The notes: generated by a model from the letters alone, not told the origin. A stretch of 64,000 nt of DNA from Dipteris shenzhenensis (GCA_047967505.1 CM106540.1); one strand, 5' to 3'. Counted from the stretch's first letter, positions 31,557-44,290 are shown. Translations and numbers: made by a program.

Positions 31557-34500
31557 ATGTCTGAGAATCTGTCTACCATTGTCAGTGAGAAGCTTGACAA
31601 GAACAAATTCCAAGCATGGAAGTTCAAGATGACAAACTTCCTTATGGGAAAGGGAGTTTGGGATTACATCAGTGGTGAAACTGCAGAACCAGTTTTGGGT
31701 GCTGCTTCCACTCCTGCTGAATTGAAGGCCTTTAAAGAATGGCATGAAAAAGCCAGAAAATGCTTGTATTGGCTGTCTTTAGCATTTCAGATTCTATGAT
31801 TGTGCATATACAGGATGTAGAGACGCCTAAGGAGGCATGGGATACATTGGTGAAGCTGTATAGCACAAATACCAAAGCACGAAAGATGCAGCTAAAGCAG
31901 GAGTTGCACAATGTGCAAAGGAAAAATCTGAATATAAATGAGTATTCCTTGAAGGTGAAAGGCCTTACAGATTCTCTTGCCTCCATTGGAGCACCTGTTG
32001 ATGATGAGGACTTAGTGTCTGTGACCTTGAATGGTCTTGGGAAAGATTATGCACAGTTTCGGACATCCATTGGAGTCCGTGAAACATTTCCTGATTTTCA
32101 GGAACTTATTGCTCTCTTGCTGAGTGAAGAGCAAAGGAATGGTGGTTCAGCCACCTCAACTTCTCAAGAGACTACTTTCTACTCAAATACAGGTAGAGGC
32201 AGGGGTAGAGGAAGAGGCCGTTTTGGTGGCCGTGCAGGAAATCAGAACCAACAGCAACAACAGGAAAACCAGTCCTATGGAGGAGGACGTGGTAGCTCTA
32301 GAGGCAGGGGGAGCCAAAGAGGCCGTGGTTCATGGCAAAGGAACCAACAAGTAAATAGCAGCACAGAATGCTATTATTGTGGAAAGCCTGGACACAAGGA
32401 GAATACATGCTATAAAAAGCAGAATGACATCAAAAGTGGGAAGTTGCAGCAAAGCAACTATGCATCATCAAGTGGGCATGGTGACGACAGAAATGAGCAA
32501 CTTTTTGTGATGCAGCATATGGTTAACTCCATGTCAGGAGATGCTGCAGCCTGCAATGATGTTTGGTATGTTGATTCAGGTGCCTCTAACTACATGACCA
32601 GTCATGGTGAGTGGTTTCATGATGTTAGAAATTTGGATAAGCCAGGTTATGTTGAAACAGGTGATGATACTGCGCACCCAATTACACAGGTTGGTAAAGT
32701 GCCATTGGCTATGCAGGATGGCAAAACGAAGTACTTGGCAGATGTACTTCATGTTCCAAAAGTCACTAAGAACCTGGTTTCAGTTGGCCAGATGGTTGAG
32801 CAAGGTCTGTAGGTTAGATTTAATCCTGATGGATGCTTTGTTAAGGACTTGAAAAATAAGTTCCGCTTGGTTGCAAAAGGCAACAAAAATGGCAGAATGT
32901 TCACCTTGGATGTTGATATGCCTGAGGTGAAAGCTGCTATGTTTGCACATGGGAGAGGTGTCATTGCAGATATTGAGATATGGCACAAGCGCATTGGGCA
33001 CGTGAATATACAAAGGCTGAAATCTATGCAAACGAAAAACATTGTTGCAGGTTTGCCTAAATTCAGAGTTGAGGGAATGCAAAAGGTATGTGAAGCATGC
33101 CAAATGGGTAAGCAGGCCAGACATGCATTTCCCAAAAATGCTAAGGTGAGCAGAAGACCTTTGGAAGTGATCCATTCAGATGTTTGGACAACCAAAGCTG
33201 CTTCTATTGGTGGATGCCATTATTATGTGACGTTTATTGATGACTACACTAGGAAGGTGTGGATTTATTTTATGAAGCACAAAAGTGAAGTGTTCAGCCA
33301 TTTCAAGGCTTTTAAGGCCATGGTTGAAAAAGAGAAAGGTGTGCATATTAAAGTGCTAAGATCTGATGGAGGGGGAGAGTACTTTTCAGAAGAATTTTGT
33401 GAATATCTGAAAGAACAGGGAATGCAAAGGAAGTACTCATGCAGGTCTACCCCTCAGCAGAATGGGGTTACAGAAAGGAAGAACAGGCATATTGCAGAAG
33501 TAGGACGGGCGATCCTAAATGAGAAAAACATGCCTGATTATTTTTGGGCTGAAGCAGTAGCAACTGCTGTTTATATTATGAACAGAACCCCCACTGCAGC
33601 TGTCCATGGCATGACGCCTGAAGAAATGTATACAGGCCAAAAACCAGATATTTCTCACTTGAAGGTATTTGGTTGCATAGCTTATGTTCATGTTCCTGAT
33701 GAGAAGAGAACAAAGTTGGATCCAAAGGCAGAAAAATGCATCTTTATTGGATATGCTCTGCACCAGAAAGGGTATCGCTGTTATAACCCTTCCACCCGCA
33801 AAATGCAAGTGAGCAGAGATGTTGTTTTTGATGAAATGAGCAGCTCGTATGCACCAACTGTTATGGTAGGAGATGCAGATGCAGGAAATGGGAATGCTGC
33901 AATAAATGCAGAGCAACAATCTCAAGCCTTGAGTGGACCCAGAGAGTCCTCTACTAGTGGATCTAATGCATGGATAGGGAGATTGAGATCTAGTGAATCG
34001 TCACATGGCAGTCCTGATAGTGTTGTGCAGGTATCACATAAGGGAAAAGAAAAAGTAGACAATGCTCCAGTGTTTGATGTGTCTGCTGGTAGCTCTCATG
34101 TTGATGGAGAGTCAAGTGGCTCTGAAATGAGCCTTGATGAGGAACTTGGGATTCCTTCTGTTGTTACACCTGGTGCAAGGAAAAGCAGGCATGATTTAAA
34201 GACTCCTGCAACTGATCCAGCTGTACGGAGGTCCACTCGTATTAAGTATCCAGTTGACAGGCTGAGATATGATGGGTATACAGCACATCACTATGCTTAT
34301 ATGGTCAAGGTTCTAGAGGAGCCAGAGCCCACATGTTTTGAGGATGCAGCAGGGCATAAAAATTGGGAAGCATCTATCGATGAGAGATGGCTGCCTTGGA
34401 TGCAAACCACACTTGGGATTTGATGCCTTTGCCTCATGATAAGAAGGCTATTGGCTGCAAGTGGGTTTACAAAGTAAAGCACAATGCTGATGGGTCTGTT

Positions 34501-35910
34501 AGCAGGTACAAGGCAAGATTGGTTGCCAAAGGTTTTGCGCAGACATATGGAATTGACTATGAGGAAACTTTCAGCCCAGTTGCAAGGATGGCAACCGTGA
34601 GAGCAGTAATTGCTATGGCTGCTGCAAAGGGATGGTCTTTGCATCAGATGGATGTGAAAAATGCCTTCTTGCATGGTGATTTGCAGGAAGAGTTTTATAT
34701 GATGCAGCCAGAAGGTTATGAGGATAATTCACACCCCGATTTTGTATGCAGGTTGCGCAAAGCCTTGTATGGCTTAAAACAGGCACCGAGGGCATGGTCA
34801 GACAAGATAGGGAAATATCTTGTCACTATTAGATTTCAGATTTCCAATTCAGATTTTTCACTTTATGTGAAAAGGACAAACAGAGGGATTGTGCTTATAG
34901 TCATCTATGTTGATGACTTGATTATTACAGGTGATAGTGATGCAGACATTAATGAAGTGAAGCTGCTGTTGAAGCAGAAATTTGAGATGAAGGATTTGGG
35001 AGAGCTGCGTTACTTCTTGGGCATTGAGGTTATTAGATCCCCGAGTGGGATATGGCTATTGCAAAGGCAATACGGTTTGGACATGCTGTCCAAATATGGG
35101 ATGACAGGCTGTAAGCCTATCTCTGTTCCATTGGAGTAGAATGTGAAGCTCAATGCAGAGACAGGTGAGCTTCTTGAAGATATTACTATGTATAGGCACA
35201 TAGTAGGTAGCTTGATTTACATGACTATAACCACACCAGATTTGAGCTATGCTGTGGGGCTGGTGAGTCAGTTTATGCAGGCACCGAGGAAGACACATTT
35301 GGATGCGGCTAGGCGCATACTGCGGTATGTGAAGTCCACATTGCATTATGGACTGTTTTATGAAGCTGGGTGTGCATTACAGGTACATGGATACACAGAT
35401 GCTAACTGGGCTGGTAGTGTCTCAGACAGGAGATCTACTAGTGGTTTTATGTTTTCCCTTGGGAGTGGTGCCATCAGTTGGAGCAGCAAGAAGCAGCCAA
35501 CAGTTGCCTTGTCGAGCACAGAGGCTGAGTACAGGGGTGCAGCAATGGCTGCATGTGAGGTAGCTTGGTTACGGAAGCTACTTGTAGATATGGGATAGTC
35601 AATTCATGCAGCAGCTGTCATTCATTGTGACAACATTAGCAGCATCATGCTTGCTAATAACCCAGTTTATCATGCTAGAACGAAGCACATTGAGGTGCAT
35701 TATCACTTTGTGAGAGAGAAGGTTCTAGGTGGTGAGATTGATCTTGTCTATGTCAGCACTGAGGAGCAGGTGGCTGATATCTTTACGAAGGCATTGGGTA
35801 CTGAGAAGCTTCGCAGATTTAGGAGCTTGCTTGGTGTACGTGAGATGGATTTGAGCTTGAGGGGGAGTGTTGAGATATCAAGCTCTACCCCCGATATATC
35901 TCCTGGATGA
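31557..35910 (+). pseudogene. Copia B gag-pol polyprotein gene (disrupted)
   Basis: The ATG at 31557 (MSENLSTIVSEKLDKNKFQ) opens Gag. An RG-rich stretch and knuckle CYYCGKPGHKENTC follow (32369-32410). Protease is DVWYVDSGAS (32558-32590). Integrase has HKRIGHVN...CEACQ (32988-33102) and its catalytic core HSDVW, RSDGGGEY and QQNGVTERKN. RT has QMDVKNAFLHGDL and YVDDLIITG (34906-34932). RNase H has DANWAGSVSDRRS and ALSSTEAEYRG. Breaks are a 1-base frameshift near 31757, TAG 32810-32812, a 1-base frameshift near 34385, TAG 35137-35139 and TAG 35596-35598. Each TAG sits where a sister copy has CAG. Length and domain order are otherwise full for a plant copia. Confidence 0.96.
35859..35867 (+). 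promoter_or_regulatory. Polypurine tract of copia B
   Basis: GAGGGGGAG directly before the 3' LTR start; the same tract precedes the LTRs of copia A and C. Confidence 0.9.
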
Positions 35911-36165
35911 CTATCATTTATGTCACCACCTATGTTAGTTGTACTCGTGGTGTAGTTAGACTACCACGTATGTTTTTGGTTTGGGTTCACATATGAACCA
36001 CGTATTCTAGGGTTTGACATATAGGGTATTTCCCTCTTCTATTGTATTGTTGTTGTGTGCAAAAGTGAAGAAAGGCTTCACCCTCCAACCTTGTGTCCTC
36101 TCTCTTTTGTGTGTTGTGAAGAAAGCTGCACTTGAGTCTCCTATCTCTCTCCCTTATTCTTTACA
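35868..36165 (+). repeat. Copia B 3' LTR
   Basis: 298 bp with two differences from the 5' LTR; followed by the target duplication CCTCC. Confidence 0.96.
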
Positions 36166-36610
36166 CCTCCCTCTTTCTTTCTCTCTCTTTCCCCTTCATC
36201 GCTCCCTTTTTCCTCTTCCTCACTATCTCTATCTCTCTTATTTTCTTTATCTCCCCTCTTGCTACTCTTATTCTCTCCTCTCTTTCTCTCTTATCTCCCC
36301 TCTTGCTACTCTTATTCTCTCCTCTCTTTCTCTCTTTCTTTCCTCTTACTCCCCCTTCTCTTTCTCTCTTTCTTTCTTCTTCCTTGATCTTTCGTTCCTC
36401 TGTTCCTCGCTCTCCCTTTTCCTTATTTCCCTCCTCTCTTTTCCTCTCTTTTCTCTCCTCTCTTTTCCTCTCTTTCTCTCTTCTTTTTCTCTTTTTGTCC
36501 TCTCTTTATCACTCTCTCTTTTCTGTTCCTTGCTCGCTCTTTCGTGTTTTTGTCTTTTTGTGTTTCCATCTTTCCTCATTTTTTGTCTTTTGATATTTCT
36601 GTCTTTCCAC
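36166..36610. repeat. Homopyrimidine tract, right arm, part 2
   Basis: This continues 29345-30680 after copia B. The C/T purity falls off from about 36540. A second, shorter pyrimidine-rich block follows at 36765-36960. Confidence 0.88.
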
Positions 36611-37060
36611 CAAGGACTTTTGCAATTAATAAAGTTATAAACTTTTGCTAACACGCTTTCGTTAGGTACTCGATGGCATGAGACAATGGTGAAATGAAGA
36701 TTACACTGGAGATTACTACCTCATGAAAGTGTAAGGGAAATATTTATAACTTCATGGATGGTTAATCTCCTTTTCTGTCTTTGTCCTTCTCCTCTCTCTT
36801 CTTATCGTCTTCTTCTCTCTCTTTTCTATTCTCCCTCTTATTCTTCTTACACTCCTCTTTTTTCCTTCTCTCTTGTCTTACTTTTCCTCTTTCTTTCTTC
36901 TTTTTAGTCTTTTTTTCTCTTCTCTTCTTCTTTTCTCCATCTTTTTTTCTTCTTTCATATCCATCCTTAGACAAGATGGTGGTCTCTTTTCAAAACATAG
37001 AAGAGTAGAATGTAAGTATTTATTTATTCAATTTCTTCTTATTTGATATTGTATTTGTGC
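36611..37060. other. A/T-rich spacer with a short pyrimidine tract
   Basis: No gene was seen. It contains a 200-bp C/T-rich stretch (36765-36960) of the same flavour as the larger tract. Confidence 0.5.
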
Positions 37061-38270
37061 TTGTTTTATTGTTTGTGTCTATATTTATTCAATCCCATTA
37101 ACTTAGACATGTTATCACATCGCCTGTCCGGAGAGTGGACACTTGGTGATCATGGGACTCCTCATAGGAGGAGAGCTCATGGGCTCTACTCTTTAGAAAA
37201 CTCAGATTACACTCAACCACCATTGACTCCTTAAGGAGCTACCCTTGGGGGGAATCCTCATGGGACTCCCCCTCAGGGGACTCCTTTGCTAGCATCACAT
37301 GGCTTAGTCAGGAGTCCTGTGATGAGTTTGTCACATCCATGAGCAATGTAGAGGTGGCGAGATTCTTATCTCTTCTATCCCATAAGACCTCCATTGTTTC
37401 CCCTCTTGCTCCCATTGGGGACCTAGATCAGGAGCATTGACATCTTTTCCTACCTAACATTCATCCCTAGTTGCCCCTTTCGAGGGATCATCATCTGGGT
37501 GTCTGTATCATAGGTCTAGAAATAGTAGTAAGGGTTGGGGCTACTGTGGTGGCATGGGGGATGTAGACGAGTTTGCACACTCCTAGCATTCCTAGTCTCC
37601 CATTGTTCATGAGACACAATTCTAGTCTAGTCCCTTGCCCTCCCCTCTCATGGGCTATAGCAATCCAGATACCATTCTCTCCCCTAATCCTCACTCCTTA
37701 AGTGCTCTCTCCACCCCTCACTCTACCTCTGCTACTTCCACTCTACACTCTAGACCCACTACTCTTATCTACGCTCTAGATCTGCTTCTCCATCCATTAT
37801 GCATCCTTTTTCCCATGGACCTCAACTACTTCGTGAACAATGTTGGGGAAGTAATAGAGAACGATGCGGCTCATCAGCTACATGAGGAGGTTCATGAGCA
37901 CCTGCTACCCTAAGGATACATTCAAACCTTGGAAACATCATGACAATAAAGCCAAGGAAGCCATCTAGCTGCCATAAAGAGAAAACTTCCCAACCCTAAT
38001 GGGTATGAGTTTGATCAAAATTGCATTGTAACATGATCTTGTACACCTCTTTTGTAAAATTTACTCATGACTCTAATGAAAAAAAAACATTGTGGGGTAG
38101 GATGGGACTGAAACAAGCTCCATCCTGCCCCACAAAATTTTTTATTGCTTTTGTTAAATGTCGGTATATACCAATGCCCATACCAACATTGTAGTGCCAG
38201 TATATACCGATGGTAATATTGATGCCCATATCAACACTAACAACTATCACTTACCAACACCCATACCTAT
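37061..38270 (+). mobile_element. Family W element, copy 1 (plus, degenerate)
   Basis: The coding trace at 37097-37233 (LDMLSHRLSGEW...GTPHRRRAHGLYSLE) is also found at 41683-41860 on the minus strand and 56850-57073 on the plus strand. A second trace at 37815-37995 (YFVNNVGEVIEN, RRFMSTCYPKDTFKPW) matches 40938-41207. The copy ends near a hairpin-forming segment (38093-38135) and GGTATATACC motifs that recur inverted at 39850-40050. No known transposase signature was recognised; stops and frame changes are frequent. Confidence 0.55.
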
Positions 38271-39849
38271 TCTCATATCGACGCTTTCTTTATGATGTAC
38301 ACACCGACACATGTTTTGAAACTTTTTAGTTGTTAAAAACAAATTCATAGTGCTTGCTCCAAATATATATGATTCCCAAATCATCATACTCTTGAATTGT
38401 CCAAATGATCTTGCTCTTAGAGCTCTACTTTGAAAGAATATTTCCCTGCCATGCAAAAAGCCCTCCAGGGAAAAAAAGGGGAAAAACAAGCAAACTTTTC
38501 CATAAAAGTGATAACTCCTAGCTAAACGTGTCTAAATGGGATCCACAAAAGACAACTATATATAGGCCGACATGTGCACTTATCCTGAAACCTTTCGAGA
38601 ACAAGTGGATAATACTAAGCACGTGCTCAAATCATGTTTTTCTAGTAATGTATCACTAGCCTAATATAGGACTCATATCATGCATTCTTTCCACTTGTTC
38701 ACCTCCCCAAAACTTAATGTAATCCTTTATCCCTAATATTGTTTACAAGCAGTCTCTCATAAAATTAGCAATTGGCCCAGTATGTCTACATAACTTGTAG
38801 GAAAAAATGGTTGTTCACTGTCGTTCTTCCATAGTTAAAAATGGGTATTTAGTTTGGTGATTTTAGATCCATTTTGTACTACATCATTGGTGTGTTACCT
38901 CACATGAAAAATCAAAACTGAAATTGTTTTAATGCATGACCAACTAGCATATATTGCCACCACATAGCCTTTCACATAACTATGGAAGTTTGAAACACAT
39001 GTGAGTAGAAATGGTGCTGGTGAGGATGATGTACATTTTTTGAATGTATCTATTGGATGAGGGAAAGGGAACATTTGTCCCCCTTGTAATCTCTTAGAGA
39101 ACCTATTAAATATTGCATCAATATTCTCATGATGTTTGCCGAGCATCAAGAAGACCAATTCAATAATCTTGAAAATAGCCCTTGCACTACAAGAAGAGAA
39201 AGGTATGCATTTAGAAATCTCTTTAGATAAGCCTTAGCAATTTTTTTCCTGACATAGCAACCTTAGTACCCTACTTCTATAGCCAAATGAGAATACTACA
39301 TAACACCACTCATACTACTGATGGGTGGAGTTGTCCTTAGAAGAATTATTTGTGATCTATTAAGTTGAGGCAAGTGATCACCACCACCATCACTTGGATT
39401 GTGGGATTTTGTATTATCACCTATAGCTCTCTTCCTTTGTTGGCCTGTAAAGTAAGATTTTTGTATTCCATTATTGACTATTTATATCTTTATCAATTCA
39501 TTCATCCATAACTTCTTGGAAATGGTTGAAATATTTATGGCCTTCCACTACTCATAATTAACCATACCCATTACTCTTGATCGTGACATGCACATCATTA
39601 GCTTCATCAAGAAGTAGCAAGTAAGGCATCTACTCGCCTAGTAGGATGTCATTTTCTTTGTCTTGTACATTAAACTAATAAGAAAATATGAAATTTGATG
39701 GAGAATTGATGCAATCTTTGTATGGAGAGTCATCACTAAGTATTACCCTCCTAGCATCACTATAAGACATAGGCCACTTTACGACATCGACATCGATGCT
39801 AAATACGAAGGTTTTTTTTTAACAAGTGAAAAGTGTCAGAAGGTCTGTC
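38271..39849. other. Intergenic/unassigned DNA between two inverted W copies
   Basis: No coding sequence or repeat was recognised apart from CACTACAAGAAGAG at 39185-39198, which resembles a CACTA transposon end but has no partner. Confidence 0.4.
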
Positions 39850-42541
39850 GGTGTGTACCTCGCAAAGAAACCATCAGTGTGGATGTCAGTGTGGGTTTCG
39901 ATAAGTTAGAGTAGTCAGTGTTGAAATGTGCATCGATGTCTATGTCGATAGATACCAACACTATAGTGTTGGTATATACCGATGCTTTAGCAAAAGTAAC
40001 AAAAAACAATGTGGGGTAGGATAGAGCTTGTTTCAATCCCATCCTCCCCACAATTTGTTTTTCATTATAATCCTAATTAAATGTTACAAAAGAGATGTAC
40101 AAAATCATGTTACAATTTTACAAAAAAAGTCTACAAATTGGAAAAATCAATTCCAAAGTTAAGCATGGTAAATCTACTAAAGTAATGCACTACAAAATGA
40201 CAAAAGTGCCAAATTCCAAAATAGCAAATCTGCCAAATTAATGCGCTACAAATGGGCAAATTTTCCAAAGTACAAAACGACCAAATGTCCTATCCTACTA
40301 TTGCTCCTTGTCATCATCTTCATCCTCCTTGCCCTCCTCGCACTCGGCCTCTCCACATGCATCTGATCAATCTAGTCTCTAAGTCTGGATCTCCGGATGG
40401 GTCAAACGTGCCTCCCTAAGAATGAAACAAGTTACGAAAACTAAGAGTGTAGATTGTAAGACAATAGTGATACTCAAATGATATTACTGTGGATTAAGGT
40501 ATACTCACATGACACACTGCCACCTTGTGCCATTTGATGGCATATCATTTGTCCTCCATCTCCTGAAACCAAGCATTGACTCGAATCCTAAATGCACTTC
40601 TATACTCCTCGTCAGTTGGAGGCCTACCAATCAGAGATTCCTATGAATCCAAATTCAAGGAGTTAGATATAAATGACAAAACATTTGAATGACTGAACAT
40701 ATTAGATACTCAAAAGATAAATATATACTTACCACCCATGCCTTGTTGGCTAGTCTACCACTACTCTTGCAGTGCAAAGGACCTACAGTCTCAAGGCATA
40801 TCCTCGCCACCCTCTAGAGGCTAAGTAGTAAACATATCTAGATTCTCCTTGTAGTTCTTCTTCGCTTTCCTCCAATCTTTTGGTCCGCCCACCCAAGCTT
40901 GGGATTACCTAACTTAACAGCCCTCCTTAAGTCATATCTATAGCTCCCCCATGTGTGTAAGCATGGCATTTTTTTCAAACTCATACTTTCTAGGGTTGGA
41001 AACTTGTCCTTGAGGGCCTCTATGATGGCCTCTTTTGCTCTTGTCTTGTTGATTCCAAGGTTTGAATATATCCTTGGGGAAGAGGATACTCATCAACCTC
41101 TTCATGTATCTTATGACTTGATTGCCGAAAGTGTCCTTTATAACTTCCCCAATGTTGTTCACTTGGTAGGAAAGGTCCTTGGAAAAACCAAAGTTCGAAG
41201 GATGCATGGTGGATTACAGTAGTAGCAAAGCAAGAGCATGGAGTGGGAGTAGTGGAGGTAGAGCGAGGGCTATGGAGCGAGTGCTTAAGGAGCGAGGAGT
41301 AAGGGAGGAATTGGTGTGTGGGGTGTTGTGGTCTGTGAGAGGGGAGGACAAGGCACCACACTGGAACTGGGTCTCATGAACAAGGTGAGACCTAGAGAGA
41401 TGGGAGTACTACTCTTTTTGGACCCTACCACGCGGTGACCCTAAGGTGATGATCCTTCAAAAGGGATAAGATGGGATGGCTATTGATGAGTAGGTAAAGC
41501 CATCAATATCCCTCATCTACCCCAAAGGGTTCTAGGAGAGGGAGCAGTGGAGGTCCTCTAGGATAGAAGAGAAACAAATCTATCTTCCTTCATGTTGCTA
41601 GTATGGCTATGACAAACTCATCAAGACTCCTGATAAAGCCATAGGATGCTAGCAAAGGAGTCACCCAAGGGGTAGGTCCCTAATGAGTTGACTGAGTGGA
41701 ATAAAAGCCATATGGAGAATAGATCCCATGAGCTCTCCTCCTATGAGGAGTCCCATGACCATCGGGAGTCCGCTCCCTAGAAGTATAACATGATGACATG
41801 TCTAATTTAATAGGATTGGACAAACACAAACACAAGCACAAATAATAGAACAAACACAAACACAAAATTAAATAAGAAGAAAAAAAATAAAGAGATATTT
41901 ACATTTTACTTTAAACACAATTTATTACTGAAAACTCGAGTTTTATTTACTAAAACTTTGATAAATTCATATTGATAGACAAAATTTGTATTGATGGACA
42001 ACATTGGTCTCCGTAAAAGACATTATCATATACCCAAAATTGTAACCAAATCGGTATTGTAAACAAATTGGTATTGTAAAAGAGATTCTTATTTTAAACA
42101 AAATTGGTCTCCATACGAGACATTCTCATGCACATGTTCAAGAAAGAAGTTTTCTATTGTCCTGCATTACTATCACTTGTTCTATTGTCCTCACGGCTAG
42201 AAGGGTTACTCGGGACCTCATCTTGCACATATTGTTCTATATACTTATACTATTATTGGATGATGTACCCACAGTCCAAGACGATGTCAACACAGTCTGT
42301 TATATCCTTCACGGTCTCCAATTTATCAAATTTTTACTCAAACCAGTTTCTCAAAAGCTTGCGGATGGTCCTCATGTCAGATCTTGTGACCCATAAAAAA
42401 GGCCTCTTCCTTGCATATTTATCTCCATCCCACCCATGTGCATGCACCTCCACTTTGAACTTCACCCATTTTTCATCGTGCTTAATTTTTTTTGCAACAT
42501 GGGATAATAGGGTATCCAAATGCCATATCATGGAAGCATGA
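39850..42541 (-). mobile_element. Family W element, copy 2 (minus, best preserved)
   Basis: Reading on the minus strand, four blocks follow. Block a (42531-42334) has WHLDTLLSHVAKKIKHDEKW and VEVHAHGW. Block b (41860-41683) has LDMSSCYTSRERTPDGHGTP and RRRAHGIYS. Block c (41361-40938) has VNNIGEVI, RYMKRLMSILFPKDIFKPW and NPRKYEFEK. A three-exon block d runs 40920-40315. The element ends at the hairpin/GGTATATACC region shared inverted with copy 1. No transposase catalytic motif was recognised, so the superfamily is unknown. Confidence 0.6.
40315..40920 (-). pseudogene. Spliced gene segment of family W
   Basis: Three exon-like blocks with consensus borders are seen. The first ends PLHCKSSGRLANKAWVV at 40733 before GTAAGTATAT. 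The second (40640-40509, exactly 44 codons) reads ESLIGRPPTDEEYRSAFRIR...VAVCH, with one TGA, between TTCATAG and GTGAGTATAC. The third starts GGTFDPSGDPDLETRLIR at 40415 after ATTCTTAG. The reading phase is preserved across the second splice. The family is not recognised. The exon/intron layout says this block derived from a cellular or DNA-transposon gene, not a retrotransposon. Confidence 0.6.
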
Positions 42542-42649
42542 GGGAGAGGGTTTGGGTTTAGAGAAGCCTATTAGGGATTTGGCCATTCCATTAATCTAGC
42601 CAAAAAAAACAAGCAAGTACGGCCATGTAAAACACATTACAAACCAAGA

Positions 42650-44290
42650 GAAGGAGGGATAAGAGGAGGAAAAGGGAGGAGCTTAAGAAGAGAGGAGAGA
42701 AAGACAGAAAGAAGAGGAGGGAAATACGAGAGGAAAGAAAGAGTGAGAGAAGGAGAGGAAAGGAGAGAAAAAGAGAGGAAAAGAGAGGAGAGAAAGAGAG
42801 GCGAGTGGAAAAGGTAGGAGGAAAAGAAAGGGGGTTAAGAAGAGTAAGAGAGAAAGAGAAAAAGAAGAGGAATGAAATTTAGAGAGGAAAAGAGAGGAGA
42901 GAAAGAGAGGAGGTTAAGAGACAAGGAAAAGAGAGGAGCTTAAGAAGAGTAGGATAGAAAGAGAGAAAGAAGAGGAGGGAAATAAGAGACGAAAGAAAGT
43001 GGAAAAGAGTGAAAGAAAGAGAGGAAAAGAGAGAAGGAGAAGAAAAGAGAGGAAAAGAGAGGAGAGAAAGAGATGAAAGGAGAGGCATGAAAGAGAGGTT
43101 AAGAGAGGAGGTTAAGAAGTGTAGGAGAGAAAGAGCAAAAGAAGAGGAAATAAATTCAGATAGGAAGAGAGAGAAAGAGAGGAAAAGAGAGGAGAGAAAG
43201 AGATGAAAAGAGAGGAATAGGAGAGGAAAAGAGAGGAAAATATAGAAGGAGAGGAAAAAAGGGGAAAAGAGAGGAGAAAAAGAGAGGAAAAGAGACGTGA
43301 GAAAGAGAGGAAAAGAGAGGAGGTTAAGAAAGGAGGAAAGGAGATGAGGTTAAGAGAGGAGGAAAAGAGAGGAAAAGAGAGGAGGAGAGGAAAAAATATG
43401 AAAATGTAGAAGAAGAGGAAAAGTGGAGAGAAAGAGAGGAGGTTTCGAGAGGAGGTTAATAAGAGTAGGAGAGAAAGAGCAAAAGAAGAGGAGGAAAATA
43501 AGAGATGAGAGAAAGAGGGAAAGAGGGAAAAGAGAGAGGAAAAGAGAGGGAAAGAGATGAGGAAACAAAAACATAGGAAAAGAGAGAAGGAGAGGAAAAG
43601 AGATAAGAGAAAAGAGAGGAGGGTAAGAGAGGAGGTTAAGAAGAGTAGGAGAGAAAGAGAGAACGAGGAGGAGGGAAATAAGAGAGGAAAGAAAGAGGGA
43701 AACAGAGAAAGAAAGAGAGGGAAAGAGAGGGAAAGAGAGGCAAGAGAGAGGAAAAGAGAGGAGGAAATGAGAGGAAACAAAGAGGGAAATGAGAGAGCGA
43801 GGAAGAGAGGAGAGAAAGAGAAAGGAAAAGAGAGAAAAAGGGGAAAAGATAGGAAATAAATAAATTAAGAGAGGAGGGAAAGAGGAGAGAAAGAAGAGTA
43901 GGAGAGAAAGAGAGAAAGAAGAGGAGGGAAATAAGAGCGGAAAGAAGGAGAGGAAATGAAAGGAGAAAAAGAAGGGGGGGAAAAAAGAGTGAAAGAGAGG
44001 AAAAGATAGGAAAGGAAGAAATTAAGAGAGGAAAAGAGAGAAGAGGAAAAGGGTAGAGAGAAAGAGAGGAAAAGAAAATAAGAGAGGAGAGAAAGAGAGA
44101 AAGAAGTGAGGGAAATAAGAGAGGAAAGAAAGAGAGGGAAAGAGAGAAGAGAAAGAGAGAAAGAAGGGAGGGAAATAAGAGAGGAAAGAAAGAGAGGGAA
44201 AGAGAAGGAAAGAGAGGAGGGAAACAGAGAAAAACAAAGAGAAAGGACGGAAAAGAGAGGAGAGGAAAGAGAGGATAAGAGAGGAGAGTT
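42650..44290. repeat. Homopurine tract, third copy
   Basis: 1.6 kb is almost purely A/G on the plus strand with AAAGAGAGGAGAG-type units. It adjoins arm repeat Z copy 3 in the same arrangement and orientation as the left tract (20986-23802). Open frames inside are compositional. Confidence 0.92.

Larger units (their letters stand above)
30681..36165 (+). mobile_element. Copia B: complete, young Ty1/copia retrotransposon
   Basis: 298-bp LTRs at 30681-30978 and 35868-36165 differ at two positions. A perfect 5-bp duplication CCTCC flanks the element (30676-30680 and 36166-36170). The Met-tRNA primer site TGGTATCAGAGCC follows the 5' LTR. Polypurine tract GAGGGGGAG precedes the 3' LTR. Gag, protease, integrase, RT and RNase H are all present. 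Two 1-base frameshifts and three TAG codons interrupt the reading frame, so despite its youth this copy is not autonomous as sequenced. Confidence 0.97.

Noticed and set aside
31557-35910. Recoding of TAG as glutamine to keep copia B functional
   Set aside because: Two frameshifts also interrupt the frame, and sister copies have ordinary CAG; simple C-to-T decay explains the stops.
39185-39198. CACTACAAGAAGAG as the end of a CACTA transposon
   Set aside because: A single short match without a partner terminus, 3-bp duplication or recognisable transposase at the right distance.
42104-42541. A 145-codon plus-strand open frame
   Set aside because: The opposite strand carries the protein block conserved with 56122-56349, so the plus frame is its shadow.
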